Shown one piece after another: positions 43,137 through 52,282 of a stretch of DNA of 63,748 nucleotides. The stretch is from assembly GCF_030272695.1 (NCBI RefSeq), contig NZ_JARFYN010000054.1, positions 1 through 63,748 on the forward strand, given 5' to 3'. Positions within the stretch are counted from its first letter, which is position 1. Each line of letters opens with the position of its first letter. A program made the translations under genes and the position numbers. This stretch comes from Martinezella calliandrae (GTDB lineage Bacteria > Pseudomonadota > Alphaproteobacteria > Rhizobiales > Rhizobiaceae). The notes beneath the pieces were generated by a model. It did no database searches and was not told the origin of the DNA. It saw only the letters and a program-made list of their open reading frames with translations.

Positions 43137-44075
43137 TCAGCGACGGTCCATGGCTGGCGCGATCATGCCGGGAATGTAGGCATCGGAAACAAAAGCCTTG
43201 CAGTGCTGCTCGAATACGTCGAGCAGCCGCGAACGCCGGCCCTGCCGGAAGGACAATACGCCGATGACCATCGGTTTGTGATCGCCGGAAAGCGGCACCC
43301 TGACAAGTGGTCTCCCATCCATGGCGACCTGGGCGCGAGGCCGGACATTCGCAAGCGTATAGCCATAGCCGTTGGCGACCATCGTCCGAATGACGTCCTG
43401 ATGGCTCGATCGCGTCGCGATGTTCGGCTCCAGCCCCTGCTTGGAAAAAATACCCATGAAATATTCGCGGCTCATCGGCAGATCAAGCAGTATAAGCGGC
43501 TCTTTGACGAGCTCGGTCAGACTGATTGGGGAATGGCGCGCCAACGGGTGGGCTTCGCCAACGAGAACATACGGCGGCAAGCTGGCGAGCGGCACGAAAT
43601 CATATCCGTCGGGAACGAGCAAATCGTAGCTTAGGGCCACATCAATTTCCGCACGGGACAATCTCTCGAGCAGATCCTCATGGTCGCTGACCGTCTGCAC
43701 GATGCGGGTTGCCGGAAAAGCCGACGTGAAGGAATGGGAGAGCTCAGGCATGACCATGGACGCGAAGGTGACAAGGCAACCGAGCGATAACTGGCCACGG
43801 ATCTTCTCGTTGATCTCGGAGGCGACGGCATACATCTGCTCGGCCTGGTCGATTAATCGTTTGGCTTCCCCGAGGAGAGCCCTTCCCGCTGGCGTCAACG
43901 ACAGCCCCTTTGCATGGTGACGAACGAACAGTTGCGTCTCAAGCTCGATTTCAAGATGGCTGATCGCCGTCGAGATAGACGGCTGGGAAATGTTCAGCCG
44001 CTCCGAGGCAAGGGTAATGCTGCCGGTCTCTGCGGTGGCAATGAAGTATTCGATTTGGCGTAAGGTGTATCGCAT
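43137..44075 (-). CDS. LysR-family regulator
   Basis: 312 residues. An N-terminal winged HTH (about 1-60: LRQIEYFIATAETGSITLAS, LNISQPSISTAISHLE) is followed by the two-lobed inducer-binding domain (from about 90). It precedes the GH3 gene in the same direction with a gap of 154 bp and is the likely controller of the catabolic run downstream. It could also regulate the divergent nucleoside hydrolase. Confidence 0.9.
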   Translation of the reverse strand: MRYTLRQIEYFIATAETGSITLASERLNISQPSISTAISHLEIELETQLFVRHHAKGLSLTPAGRALLGEAKRLIDQAEQMYAVASEINEKIRGQLSLGCLVTFASMVMPELSHSFTSAFPATRIVQTVSDHEDLLERLSRAEIDVALSYDLLVPDGYDFVPLASLPPYVLVGEAHPLARHSPISLTELVKEPLILLDLPMSREYFMGIFSKQGLEPNIATRSSHQDVIRTMVANGYGYTLANVRPRAQVAMDGRPLVRVPLSGDHKPMVIGVLSFRQGRRSRLLDVFEQHCKAFVSDAYIPGMIAPAMDRR

Positions 44076-44372
44076 TTCCCGACTTTATCTCAAAAAACCA
44101 CAATCTATAGCGATCGGTCCATTTGTCCCCGGGAATGCCCGAGCGATGCGCTCGGCTCACCAACGAGGGCATCGTGACATCACAAAGAGCCGGAGAAGGC
44201 GTCTCGATATCCACTTCTCTGGATGTACTTCATAACCGGCGCGCTTTGCACATGAAAGCGTTGGTTCGGGCACCTTGCTTCGTCTAAACCGAAACAAGCG
44301 CGCAAAAAAAACGATTTGCCGAAAGGCGGTCAAAGCATCATGAAAGCTGCCCGGTACAGGAGGTGACGGATC

Positions 44373-45293
44373 ATGGCGACAAAAAAAATCATTATCGACT
44401 GCGACCCCGGCGTGGATGACGCCATCGCGATCATGTTGGCGCTGTCTGCGTCTGAAGAACTCGAGCTGCTTGGGATCACCACCGTCGCCGGCAACGTCGC
44501 GCTCGATCACACGACGCGCAATGCCTTGGGTATTTGCAATCTACTCGGAAGGAGTGATGTCGGCGTCTATGCCGGTTGCAGCCGGCCACTCATGCGAACA
44601 ACTGGCCATCGCTCCATCATGCATGGCGCCGAGGGACTTGGCGGTGTAGTCCTTGACACGAGTGGCACGCCGCGTGATGCCCACGCGATCGATTTCATCA
44701 TCGACACCGTAATGGCTAATCCGGGGCAAGTCACTCTTTGCCCCATTGGTCCATTGACCAATGTGGCAATGGCGATTGTCAAGGAACCTCGCTTGGCCGC
44801 CAATATCGATCAGATCGTCTTCATGGGAGGTGCTGCGTTTCGCCCTGGCAATACGACACCGGCGGCGGAATTCAACATCTATGTCGATCCGCACTCCGCT
44901 CACATAGTGGCAACCGCAGGCGCACCGCTCGTCATGTTCGGCCTCGACGTGACGAACACTGTGGTTGCGACGCCAGGGCGACTGAAAACTCTCCAGCAAC
45001 TCGACAATGATGCGGGACGACAAGCCGTTGCGATGATTTCAGCCTATGCAAAGGGCGATCCGTGCCTGCATGACCCATGTGTTATTGCTTGGCTGCTGAG
45101 GCCGGAGCTCTTCACCGGCATTGAAGCCTTCCTCGAAATCGACAGCTCTCCGGGTATCAATCAAGGACGAACCGTTGCTTGCGTCGGCGAGCGGCATCTC
45201 GCTGGTACAGAGCCCAATTGCTGGATTATCACCGGAGCAGATTGCGATGGCATTTTCGCGCTCTTGTCGGATAAATTTAACAAATTGACATGA
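44373..45293 (+). CDS. inosine-uridine-type nucleoside hydrolase
   Basis: 306 residues. The Ca-binding motif DCDPGVDDA is at about residues 9-17, followed by GNVALDHTTRNAL, FMGGAAFRPGNTTPAAEFNI with the conserved Asn residues, and HDPCVIAWL with the catalytic His/Asp. It hydrolyses the N-glycosidic bond of ribonucleosides to base and ribose. A strong ribosome site (GGAGGTGA) precedes the ATG. It stands alone, divergent from the LysR gene. Confidence 0.9.
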   Translation: MATKKIIIDCDPGVDDAIAIMLALSASEELELLGITTVAGNVALDHTTRNALGICNLLGRSDVGVYAGCSRPLMRTTGHRSIMHGAEGLGGVVLDTSGTPRDAHAIDFIIDTVMANPGQVTLCPIGPLTNVAMAIVKEPRLAANIDQIVFMGGAAFRPGNTTPAAEFNIYVDPHSAHIVATAGAPLVMFGLDVTNTVVATPGRLKTLQQLDNDAGRQAVAMISAYAKGDPCLHDPCVIAWLLRPELFTGIEAFLEIDSSPGINQGRTVACVGERHLAGTEPNCWIITGADCDGIFALLSDKFNKLT

Positions 45294-45620
45294 AGCTTAG
45301 TTCCGTGCTTGCCGGCCATATCCTCTCAAAAGGATAACTGTCTTAATACTAGTTGCTCTTGATCGGATACGGACCCCTAAGTTCCCATGCAAAAGCTTCG
45401 AGCACATTGCTGAAATGCGATCCCGTTCCGGCAAGACATGAAGCACGCGAAGGTCAGCACCCGCAAATCAGCGCTGCGATTTAGCGCCTCGGATGCGACC
45501 GAACTGAAGATCCTCAAAAAATCATCCTTATCTCAGCCCGTTGGCGGGATCTCGTGTGCGCCGAAGCGCGAGAGATCTTTGCGCGAAATGACGGCAGGCA
45601 GAAGGCTGGATCGCGCTGCC
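45294..45620. other. convergent intergenic region
   Basis: No gene. A hairpin can form at 45548-45577 (GATCTC...GCGC-CGAA-GCGC...GAGATC) that may end transcripts of matB or the nucleoside hydrolase. Confidence 0.35.
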
Positions 45621-47156
45621 TTACGGCTGGAAAAGCACCGAAAAGACATCCCGCAGCACGTTCTTCTGCACCTTGCCCATGGTGTTGCGCGGCAATTCGT
45701 CGACGATGATGACGCGTTTCGGCTGCTTATATCGTGCAAGACGATCCCGCAATCCTGTCAGCACCGTCGTCTCGTCAACCACTGCCCCCGGCTCTCGCAC
45801 AACGACTGCGGCCAGGCCTTCTCCTAGATCCGGATGGGGCACGCCGATGACTGCGCTCTCCACGATGCCAGGCAACTGATCGATCTCGCTCTCAATCTCC
45901 TTCGGATAAATATTGTATCCGCCGGAAATGACGACATCCTTGCTCCGGCCGACGATGTGCACATAGCCACGCTCGTCGATCTTGCCGAGATCGCCCGTGA
46001 TGAAGAAACCGTCGTCGCGAAACTCGACTTTGGTTTTTTCCGGCATTCGCCAGTAGCCCTTGAAGACGTTCGGCCCTTTCACTTCGATCATGCCCGTCTC
46101 GCCGTCCGCAAGCGGAGTTCCCGTTTCCGGTTGCGTAATGCGCAGGGAAACACCGGGCAGAGGGAAGCCGACGGTACCGGCCACGCGCTCCCCGTCATAA
46201 GGGTTCGAAGTGTTCATGTTGGTCTCCGTCATGCCGTAGCGCTCGAGGATCGCATGGCCGGTCCTTTCACAAAACTGCCTGTGCGTCTGCGCCAACAGAG
46301 GCGCGGAGCCCGAGATGAAGAGCCGCATGCTTGAGGTCACATCGGCGTTCAGGCCGGGATGCTGCACCAGCCGGACGTAGAAGGTCGGTACACCCATTAG
46401 AACCGTCGCCCGGGGCATCAGCCGCAACACCTCGTCCGCATCGAATTTGGGCAGCAGATACATAGATGCACCAGAAAGCAGGGTGACGTTCGACGCGACG
46501 AACAAGCCGTGGGTGTGGAAGATCGGCAGCGCATGGATCAGCCTGTCGCCGCTCTCGAAACGCCAATGGCCGCGCAACGCCACCGCATTCGACAGAAGAT
46601 TGTCATGCGTCAACATCGCGCCCTTCGAGCGCCCCGTCGTACCCGATGTGTAGAGGATCGCGGCCAGATCGTCCGGACCGCGTGCGACGTCGGTGAATTC
46701 GGCCGGAATCTCCGTCAACCCCGTCATCAACGATCCGCCGCCCGCCTCGTCAAGCGTTTCGAGACGGGCGCCATATCGCGCAGCGACCGCCTCCAGCCCC
46801 TGGCGAGTTCTTGGAGATACGACCACCAGCCGGGGTTCGGCATCACCGATGAAATAGTCGAGCTCGGCAAGCGTGTAGGCGGTGTTGAGGGGAAGATAAA
46901 CGGCCCCGGCCCTGATGCAAGCAAGATAGAGAATTAGGGCTTCCGGGCTCTTGTCGACTTGCGCTGCAACGCGGTCGTCAGGCTTGACGCCCATCGCAAC
47001 GAGAGTGGCAGCCAACCGCCCCGACTGTTCAATCATATCGCTGTAGCGCCAAATCGCGCCATCCGCTGTTTCGATGAAAGGCGCACCCGGCTTCACATTC
47101 TCACGGATGGCGTCAAACAGATGGTTGCTCAATTGGTAGTCTCCTTTGAACGGCAT
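45621..47156 (-). CDS. matB: malonyl-CoA synthetase
   Basis: 511 residues of the acyl-CoA synthetase family. The AMP-binding motif is LAAILYTSGTTGRSKGAM, the second is ERYGMTETNMNTSNPYDGER, and the acyl-adenylate Lys motif near the C-terminus is LPRNTMGKVQKN. The MNTSNPYDGERVAGTVGFPL segment and the start (LSNHLFDAIR) match rhizobial MatB, which makes malonyl-CoA from malonate. matA and matC are not adjacent; instead the gene diverges from a ThDP/amine oxidase/ketosynthase-like set that could use malonyl-CoA. Confidence 0.88.
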   Translation of the reverse strand: MPFKGDYQLSNHLFDAIRENVKPGAPFIETADGAIWRYSDMIEQSGRLAATLVAMGVKPDDRVAAQVDKSPEALILYLACIRAGAVYLPLNTAYTLAELDYFIGDAEPRLVVVSPRTRQGLEAVAARYGARLETLDEAGGGSLMTGLTEIPAEFTDVARGPDDLAAILYTSGTTGRSKGAMLTHDNLLSNAVALRGHWRFESGDRLIHALPIFHTHGLFVASNVTLLSGASMYLLPKFDADEVLRLMPRATVLMGVPTFYVRLVQHPGLNADVTSSMRLFISGSAPLLAQTHRQFCERTGHAILERYGMTETNMNTSNPYDGERVAGTVGFPLPGVSLRITQPETGTPLADGETGMIEVKGPNVFKGYWRMPEKTKVEFRDDGFFITGDLGKIDERGYVHIVGRSKDVVISGGYNIYPKEIESEIDQLPGIVESAVIGVPHPDLGEGLAAVVVREPGAVVDETTVLTGLRDRLARYKQPKRVIIVDELPRNTMGKVQKNVLRDVFSVLFQP

Positions 47157-47691
47157 TGGGCGGGCAGATCGATGGGGTCGCCGGTTCTCCAGCCGGAAAG
47201 ATCGGCCGACGAGCGCTGAACGTTACTCGCGCCGCCACCCTCGGAGCGTCAACGATCCAACCGAAGAAGGAGCAACCGGACATGATTGTGTAACCATAAA
47301 GGACGGCACCAAGATTGCACACGGAAACTGGGGCAAGAGGCAACCCCTTGCTGTCCTCGAGGTCTTCGTCAATCAAATATTCGGCCGGATGGCCTCCGAC
47401 GCAGCGTCTTCGTCGTGCGCGGCCTGATACGTCGGGCTCGTCCCTCGCCGACCGCAATTGCCGCGTGGTTGATCGCTATGCTTTCCTCCCCCGCGCAAAT
47501 CAGGAGCGGTCGTGAGGGGATAATTTCAGTCAACGTATCCACATTCCCTACTTATTTTAGCTACTCGACATGCAAGCGGACCTCAGGCACGATGAGATGC
47601 TTGCCTCCAGGTCGCATATCTATTCGCAATACAGTCACCTGAAATCGCATTCATAGCTCTTCTGCCCTTATCTCACGATGAAGCGGAGTTC
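47157..47691. other. divergent promoter region of matB and the ThDP operon
   Basis: 535 bp without a credible gene. The segment near 47560-47660 is relatively AT-rich and should contain the promoter of the ThDP gene; the part near 47160-47230 should contain that of matB. No known operator was recognised. Confidence 0.4.
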
Positions 47692-49500
47692 ATGACGATG
47701 GCTGCATCTACGTCTTCGCAAGGCGGCACTGTTGCCGACCAGCTTCTCGACTATCTGGCTCTCGAACGTGCGACGCTGATGTTCGGCGTTCCGGGCGCTG
47801 GCATCGCCCATCTCTTGGAAAGGGTCAAGGAACGCCCCGAATTCACCTATGTCGTCTGCCGGCAGGAGTCCGCTGCTGCCTACATGGCTGATGGTTATTT
47901 TCGCGCAACCGGCAAGCCCGGTGTGGTGCTCGTCACCAGCGGCCCCGGCGCCACCAATGCGCTGACCGGCACGATGAACGCGTATTTCGGCGGTTCCGCC
48001 GTCATGACACTCACCGGCGAGGTGCCGCAAAATTTCCTTGGCCGCGGCTACCTTCAGGAGGGCACCGATTGCGGGCTCAATGTTCGTGATATCTACGCCG
48101 CGGGAACGCGTTACAGTGCCGATGTCGCAGCCGCGGCCGGCGCGCCGATCGTTATCGAACAGGCGCTGCGCGACATGCTGTCAATTCCACGGCGCGCTGT
48201 GCGTCTCGGCATTTCCGATAGCGTCGCATCGGCACCAATCGATGACGAGGACCCCTATCAAATCGTTGCGCCGCGACCACCTGCCCACCCCTCCAACTAT
48301 CGCACGCTGCCGAAGGTCGGCGCGTCGCCGGACGACGTCCGACGGGTGCTAGAGGTACTGTCGACTTCAAAACGGCCTCTGATCCTGCTCGGCAACGGCT
48401 GTCGCGAGGCGGTGCGGGATTCCGGTACGGCCGATGCGCTTCGGTGTCTGGCGGAGTGGTGGCAGGTTCCAGTCATGACGACGTCGGATGGAAAGGGCGT
48501 CTTTCCCGAGACGCACGACCTGTCGTTTCGCGCCTATGGCTTTGCCGGATGCCAATGGCCGCAGTATTGGATGATCGGCCAGGGCACTGCTGCCGCTCAT
48601 GATGCGCTACTCGTCGTGGGCTCGTCGCTCGGCGAGCTTGCGACCTATCGGTGGAACCCGATGCTGGTGCCGAACGGTCCGTTCATCCAGGTCGATATCG
48701 ACCAGTCGATGATCGGACGCGGCTTCCCCGTCACCGACGGGATCGTCGCGGAAGCCGGTGCCTTCATCCGAGCCCTCTGGGATCAGGCGCCGGCTTGGCC
48801 GGCCGACCCGACGGTCGTCGCGGCGCGAGCGACCGAGATTGCCGAAATCAAGAAGGGCCATTCGCCATTTTCGTCGCCTGAGAGCTACAACTCCGAGGAC
48901 GCGCCGCTGCAGCCAGCCGCCCTTTGTCGGACACTCAACGAATTGCTGCCGGACGATGCCTTCATCTTCATCGATTGCGGCAATTGCGTCGGTTGGGGAT
49001 TGCATTCGCTTATCGTCGACCGCAGGCAGGAGTTCCACAGCGCGCTGGCTATGGGCCCGATGGGCTTTGGCGTCTGTGGTGTGATCGGCGCAAGGCTGGG
49101 ACGGCCCGATCGCCTTGCCATTGCCCTGGTCGGGGACGGAGCTTTCCTGATGCAGCTCGGCGAGATCTCGACGGCGGCCGCGCACCAGGTAGGCGCTATC
49201 TGGATCGTTCTGAAGGACGACGATCTGAAAATGGTGGCACAGGGCATGGAAATGCTGTTCCCGAGCGACGGCAGCTTCGACAAGGCCTACAGCCTTGGAG
49301 CGACCGACCTCATAAAGGTGGCCGAAGGGCTCGGCGCCGATGCTGTCGATGTCGGTCAGCCCGCCGACCTACGGGATGCATGGGGGAAGATCATGGATGG
49401 CGCCCAAAGCGGACGCCCGCAAGTGATCGTGGCGCATGTCGACCCGAAAGCCGCGCCTCCATACTGGAATGCGCCTTATTGGCAAAAGAAGGTCGACTGA
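47692..49500 (+). CDS. thiamine diphosphate-dependent enzyme (acetolactate synthase-like)
   Basis: 602 residues with the three ThDP-enzyme domains. The catalytic Glu is Glu59 in VVCRQESAAAYMADGY, and the central FAD/nucleotide-type domain contains LLGNGCREAV. The ThDP-Mg motif begins GDG (481-483). The usual Asn-Asn that closes this motif is replaced: IWIVLKDDDL has Lys-Asp where acetolactate synthases have Asn-Asn, so metal binding would differ. It could be a carboligase or decarboxylase acting on a 2-oxo acid. First gene of a three-gene operon; GCGGAG precedes the ATG. Confidence 0.83.
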   Translation: MTMAASTSSQGGTVADQLLDYLALERATLMFGVPGAGIAHLLERVKERPEFTYVVCRQESAAAYMADGYFRATGKPGVVLVTSGPGATNALTGTMNAYFGGSAVMTLTGEVPQNFLGRGYLQEGTDCGLNVRDIYAAGTRYSADVAAAAGAPIVIEQALRDMLSIPRRAVRLGISDSVASAPIDDEDPYQIVAPRPPAHPSNYRTLPKVGASPDDVRRVLEVLSTSKRPLILLGNGCREAVRDSGTADALRCLAEWWQVPVMTTSDGKGVFPETHDLSFRAYGFAGCQWPQYWMIGQGTAAAHDALLVVGSSLGELATYRWNPMLVPNGPFIQVDIDQSMIGRGFPVTDGIVAEAGAFIRALWDQAPAWPADPTVVAARATEIAEIKKGHSPFSSPESYNSEDAPLQPAALCRTLNELLPDDAFIFIDCGNCVGWGLHSLIVDRRQEFHSALAMGPMGFGVCGVIGARLGRPDRLAIALVGDGAFLMQLGEISTAAAHQVGAIWIVLKDDDLKMVAQGMEMLFPSDGSFDKAYSLGATDLIKVAEGLGADAVDVGQPADLRDAWGKIMDGAQSGRPQVIVAHVDPKAAPPYWNAPYWQKKVD

Positions 49501-49513
49501 GGAGGGGGAACTC

Positions 49514-51208
49514 ATGGATACAATGCCAGACGTCGACGTTGCCATCGTTGGCGGTGGAATGAGCGGTATCTACACGGGCTGGCGGCTGCTGACATCGAAG
49601 CTGACCGGCTCAAAGCTTGCGGGCTGGGAAGCTGCTCGCGGAAAACTCAAGGTCGCTCTCTTCGAAGGAAGCGGACGCATTGGCGGGCGGCTGCTTTCAG
49701 CTCGTTCGCCGCATATGCCAGAGACGACCGCAGAGGTCGGCGGCATGCGCTATGTCGCCCCGGCGCAGACGCTCGTCACCAGCCTCGTCGAGTGCGTGTT
49801 GAAACTGCCATGGCATGAGCAGGTCGTCGATCTTCCCGGCAATATTGCTTTCCTGCGCGGGAAGCTGCTGCGCACCAGCGACCTCGGCAATGCGGCCGCC
49901 CTGCCCTACTGGCTCGATCCGGCGGAAGCGGCATGGTTGGTCGCGGGAAAGGGGGGAAGTCCCGCAGGACTGATAGGACGCGTTCTAACACGCTTGATGC
50001 CTGACCTTATGGCCCATCTTAACGCCGGTACACTGCGCCAATATCTTGAGACCGTTATGGTCGATGGATTGCCGTTGTGGCAGCACGGCTTGTGGAACCT
50101 GCTGGCCAAGGGCATGAGTGCAGACGGATATGCGGCCGCCCGGGCAACTGTCGGCTACGACTGCCTCGGCGGAAACACCAACGCCCTCGACCTCACCGCC
50201 GAGTATTTCGATTTCACCCCGAATGTCAGCTACCGCATAGTCGACGCCGGTTACGAGAGGGTGCCATTTGAGCTTCAGAGCCGCTTCCAGGCCGCCGGCG
50301 GCGAAATCCAATTTCAGCAGTGGCTCGCCGGCTTTTCCGGCACCACGCTCGACGACGGCTCCAACGGCCTCACGCTTAGATTCCAGGACGGTACGACAAA
50401 GACGGCGCGCGCCATCGTGCTCGCTATGCCGCGCCGCTCTATCGAACTTCTGGATCCGTATGGCGAGGTCCTGGGCCCGGCGAATACGCAATTCCGGCAG
50501 GACCTCGCCTCCGTTGCTCCGATCCCGTTGTTCAAGTGCTTCCTGCTCTATCCGAACTGCTGGTGGCAGGATTCAGGGGTTAGTTCCGGCCGCTCTCTCA
50601 CCGACATGCCCATCCGGCAATGCTACTACTGGCCTTCCGGACCGCAGGGGACGACCATTCCGAAGCGGGACGGACCAGGCCTTGTCATGGTGTACGACGA
50701 TCTCTTGAACGTTAGTTTCTGGGAAGGGCTGGACAAGCGGGCGGAAGTCCACAAGGTCGGCCTGCCGCTCAGCTTGAGAAGCCCAGGCCACCATTGGGCG
50801 ATGTTCGAACGAAAGGCGGCTGAAATGACGGCGGAGCCGGCCGATTCCTTCGGCAAGCGGCTTGCGGAGAATTGGACCGAGCATCCGGCCACCAGGCAGA
50901 TGGTGAACGAGCTCCATCGCCAGCTCATGCAGATGCACGGCAAGGACAGCGCGCCAGAGCCCATCGATGCCGCCTATATGGACTGGTCGCGCGATCCCTT
51001 CGGCGGTGGGGTCCATCTCTGGAACGTCAACGTCCGTTCGGATGTCATGCTGACGCGCATGACTCAGCCGGTCGACAATTTCCCCTGCTATATTTGCGGG
51101 GAGGCGTATTCGACCAATCAAACATGGGCAGAGGGAGCTCTGCAGACGGCCGAGATCGTCTTGCAGCAGCGGCTCGGTGTTGCGAAAGGCGAGTGGCAGG
51201 ATGGTTGA
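49514..51208 (+). CDS. FAD-dependent amine oxidase family protein
   Basis: 564 residues. The FAD motif is VAIVGGGMSGIYTGWRLL at about 8-25, followed by LFEGSGRIGGRLLS, the GR-GGR motif of the monoamine/L-amino-acid oxidase family. The C-terminal FAD contact is YICGEAYSTNQTWAEGALQT. It would oxidise an amine or amino acid to an imine. The ATG at 49514 has GGAGGGGG upstream. It lies 13 bp after the ThDP gene and overlaps the next gene by 8 bp. Confidence 0.83.
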   Translation: MDTMPDVDVAIVGGGMSGIYTGWRLLTSKLTGSKLAGWEAARGKLKVALFEGSGRIGGRLLSARSPHMPETTAEVGGMRYVAPAQTLVTSLVECVLKLPWHEQVVDLPGNIAFLRGKLLRTSDLGNAAALPYWLDPAEAAWLVAGKGGSPAGLIGRVLTRLMPDLMAHLNAGTLRQYLETVMVDGLPLWQHGLWNLLAKGMSADGYAAARATVGYDCLGGNTNALDLTAEYFDFTPNVSYRIVDAGYERVPFELQSRFQAAGGEIQFQQWLAGFSGTTLDDGSNGLTLRFQDGTTKTARAIVLAMPRRSIELLDPYGEVLGPANTQFRQDLASVAPIPLFKCFLLYPNCWWQDSGVSSGRSLTDMPIRQCYYWPSGPQGTTIPKRDGPGLVMVYDDLLNVSFWEGLDKRAEVHKVGLPLSLRSPGHHWAMFERKAAEMTAEPADSFGKRLAENWTEHPATRQMVNELHRQLMQMHGKDSAPEPIDAAYMDWSRDPFGGGVHLWNVNVRSDVMLTRMTQPVDNFPCYICGEAYSTNQTWAEGALQTAEIVLQQRLGVAKGEWQDG

Positions 51209-52202
51209 GAAGAATATCGGCGTCATCGGTCTGGGCTACCAGGTACCGGTCCTGGTCCGGCTCAACGACGATCCCATCTTCGATGCGCTGAAAAAGAACG
51301 CCTCGCAAAAGGAGATTTTGGCGCTGTTCCAAGGATTCGAGCGGCGGCACGTATTGGGACCCGACGAATCGCTGGTCTCGATCATGGCGGCTGCGGCCGA
51401 GAAGGCGATGATCGATGCGGGCGTTTCGGCTGCCGATATCGATCTGTTGATGGGCTGCGCGTCGCTCAGCCGTTACATCGTACCGAGTGATCTCGGAGAG
51501 CTGCATGCGCGGCTCGGTCTCCCGGAGCGAGCCATGCCGCTGCCGCTTGGAAATGACTTTTCCAACTTCACGGAAGCGCTCGTCATTGCCGATGCGCTGC
51601 TCAAGGCTGGGCGGGCCAGACGGATTCTCGTGGTCGCAGGCGGCGACTGGACACGCGCCGTCGACTATAACCAGGGCGCCTCGGTAAGCGCCGGAGACGG
51701 CGCAGGCGCGGCAGTGCTCGGCTGTGCATCAGCTGGCGTGCGCTGGATTGTTCAGGATCAGCAGGCTCTTGTCAGATCTGATCTTTATGGTGCGATGTTC
51801 GTCAGCGGTGATCCCATCAAGACGCAAGGGCAGCCCGAGGACCAGGAATATAGCGGTCCCTATTTCCACATGACCGAGAAGGGTTACAACGCCTTCAAAT
51901 CTTTCGGCGGTGGAATTGCTGCGATTTCGGCACAGGAGCTGTTGCAGCGCCAGGGGCTCTCCGGCAGCGACATTACCCTCATCGGTCATCAGGCGTCCAC
52001 ACTCCTACTGGACGCTTGGGCTGACGAGCTAAAGACCAAGCCGGCGCTCAGCACCATCAGGGATTTCGGGAATATGACCGTTGCCAGCATTGCCGTGACG
52101 CTGGCTGCCCGCGAAGAGGACATAGACACGCCCTATGTCATGCTCCTGGCGCTCGGCCTCGACTTGCATGCGCACGCTTTATTGCTGCGGCGGGTGGCGT
52201 GA
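51201..52202 (+). CDS. ketosynthase III (FabH)-like protein without the catalytic Cys
   Basis: 333 residues with a thiolase fold of the FabH type. GDGAGAAVLG (166-175), GHQAS with His263, and DFGNMTVASIAVTLA with Asn291 are preserved. In the segment that aligns with the FabH active-site ACAGF, this protein reads DFSNF (119-123), so the nucleophilic Cys is Phe120. It therefore cannot form the usual acyl-enzyme. It may catalyse a Cys-independent condensation, ester or amide formation or decarboxylation, or have a structural role. Last gene of the ThDP/amine oxidase operon. Confidence 0.78.
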   Translation: MVEKNIGVIGLGYQVPVLVRLNDDPIFDALKKNASQKEILALFQGFERRHVLGPDESLVSIMAAAAEKAMIDAGVSAADIDLLMGCASLSRYIVPSDLGELHARLGLPERAMPLPLGNDFSNFTEALVIADALLKAGRARRILVVAGGDWTRAVDYNQGASVSAGDGAGAAVLGCASAGVRWIVQDQQALVRSDLYGAMFVSGDPIKTQGQPEDQEYSGPYFHMTEKGYNAFKSFGGGIAAISAQELLQRQGLSGSDITLIGHQASTLLLDAWADELKTKPALSTIRDFGNMTVASIAVTLAAREEDIDTPYVMLLALGLDLHAHALLLRRVA

Positions 52203-52282
52203 ACCACATACGAGTTCATCTTGCCAACATGCGGGTTTAAATCACTTCGGCGCAACCGGTCGACGTCGGTGCGGGTCGCTAT

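Noticed and set aside
45438..45827. 129-codon frame overlapping the 3' end of matB
   Set aside because: Mostly antisense to matB, no ribosome site, no family resemblance.
45621..52202. Violacein/indolocarbazole-type pathway
   Set aside because: A flavin amine oxidase near a condensing enzyme suggested it, but there is no chromopyrrolate synthase (VioB/RebD) homologue and no tailoring oxygenase.
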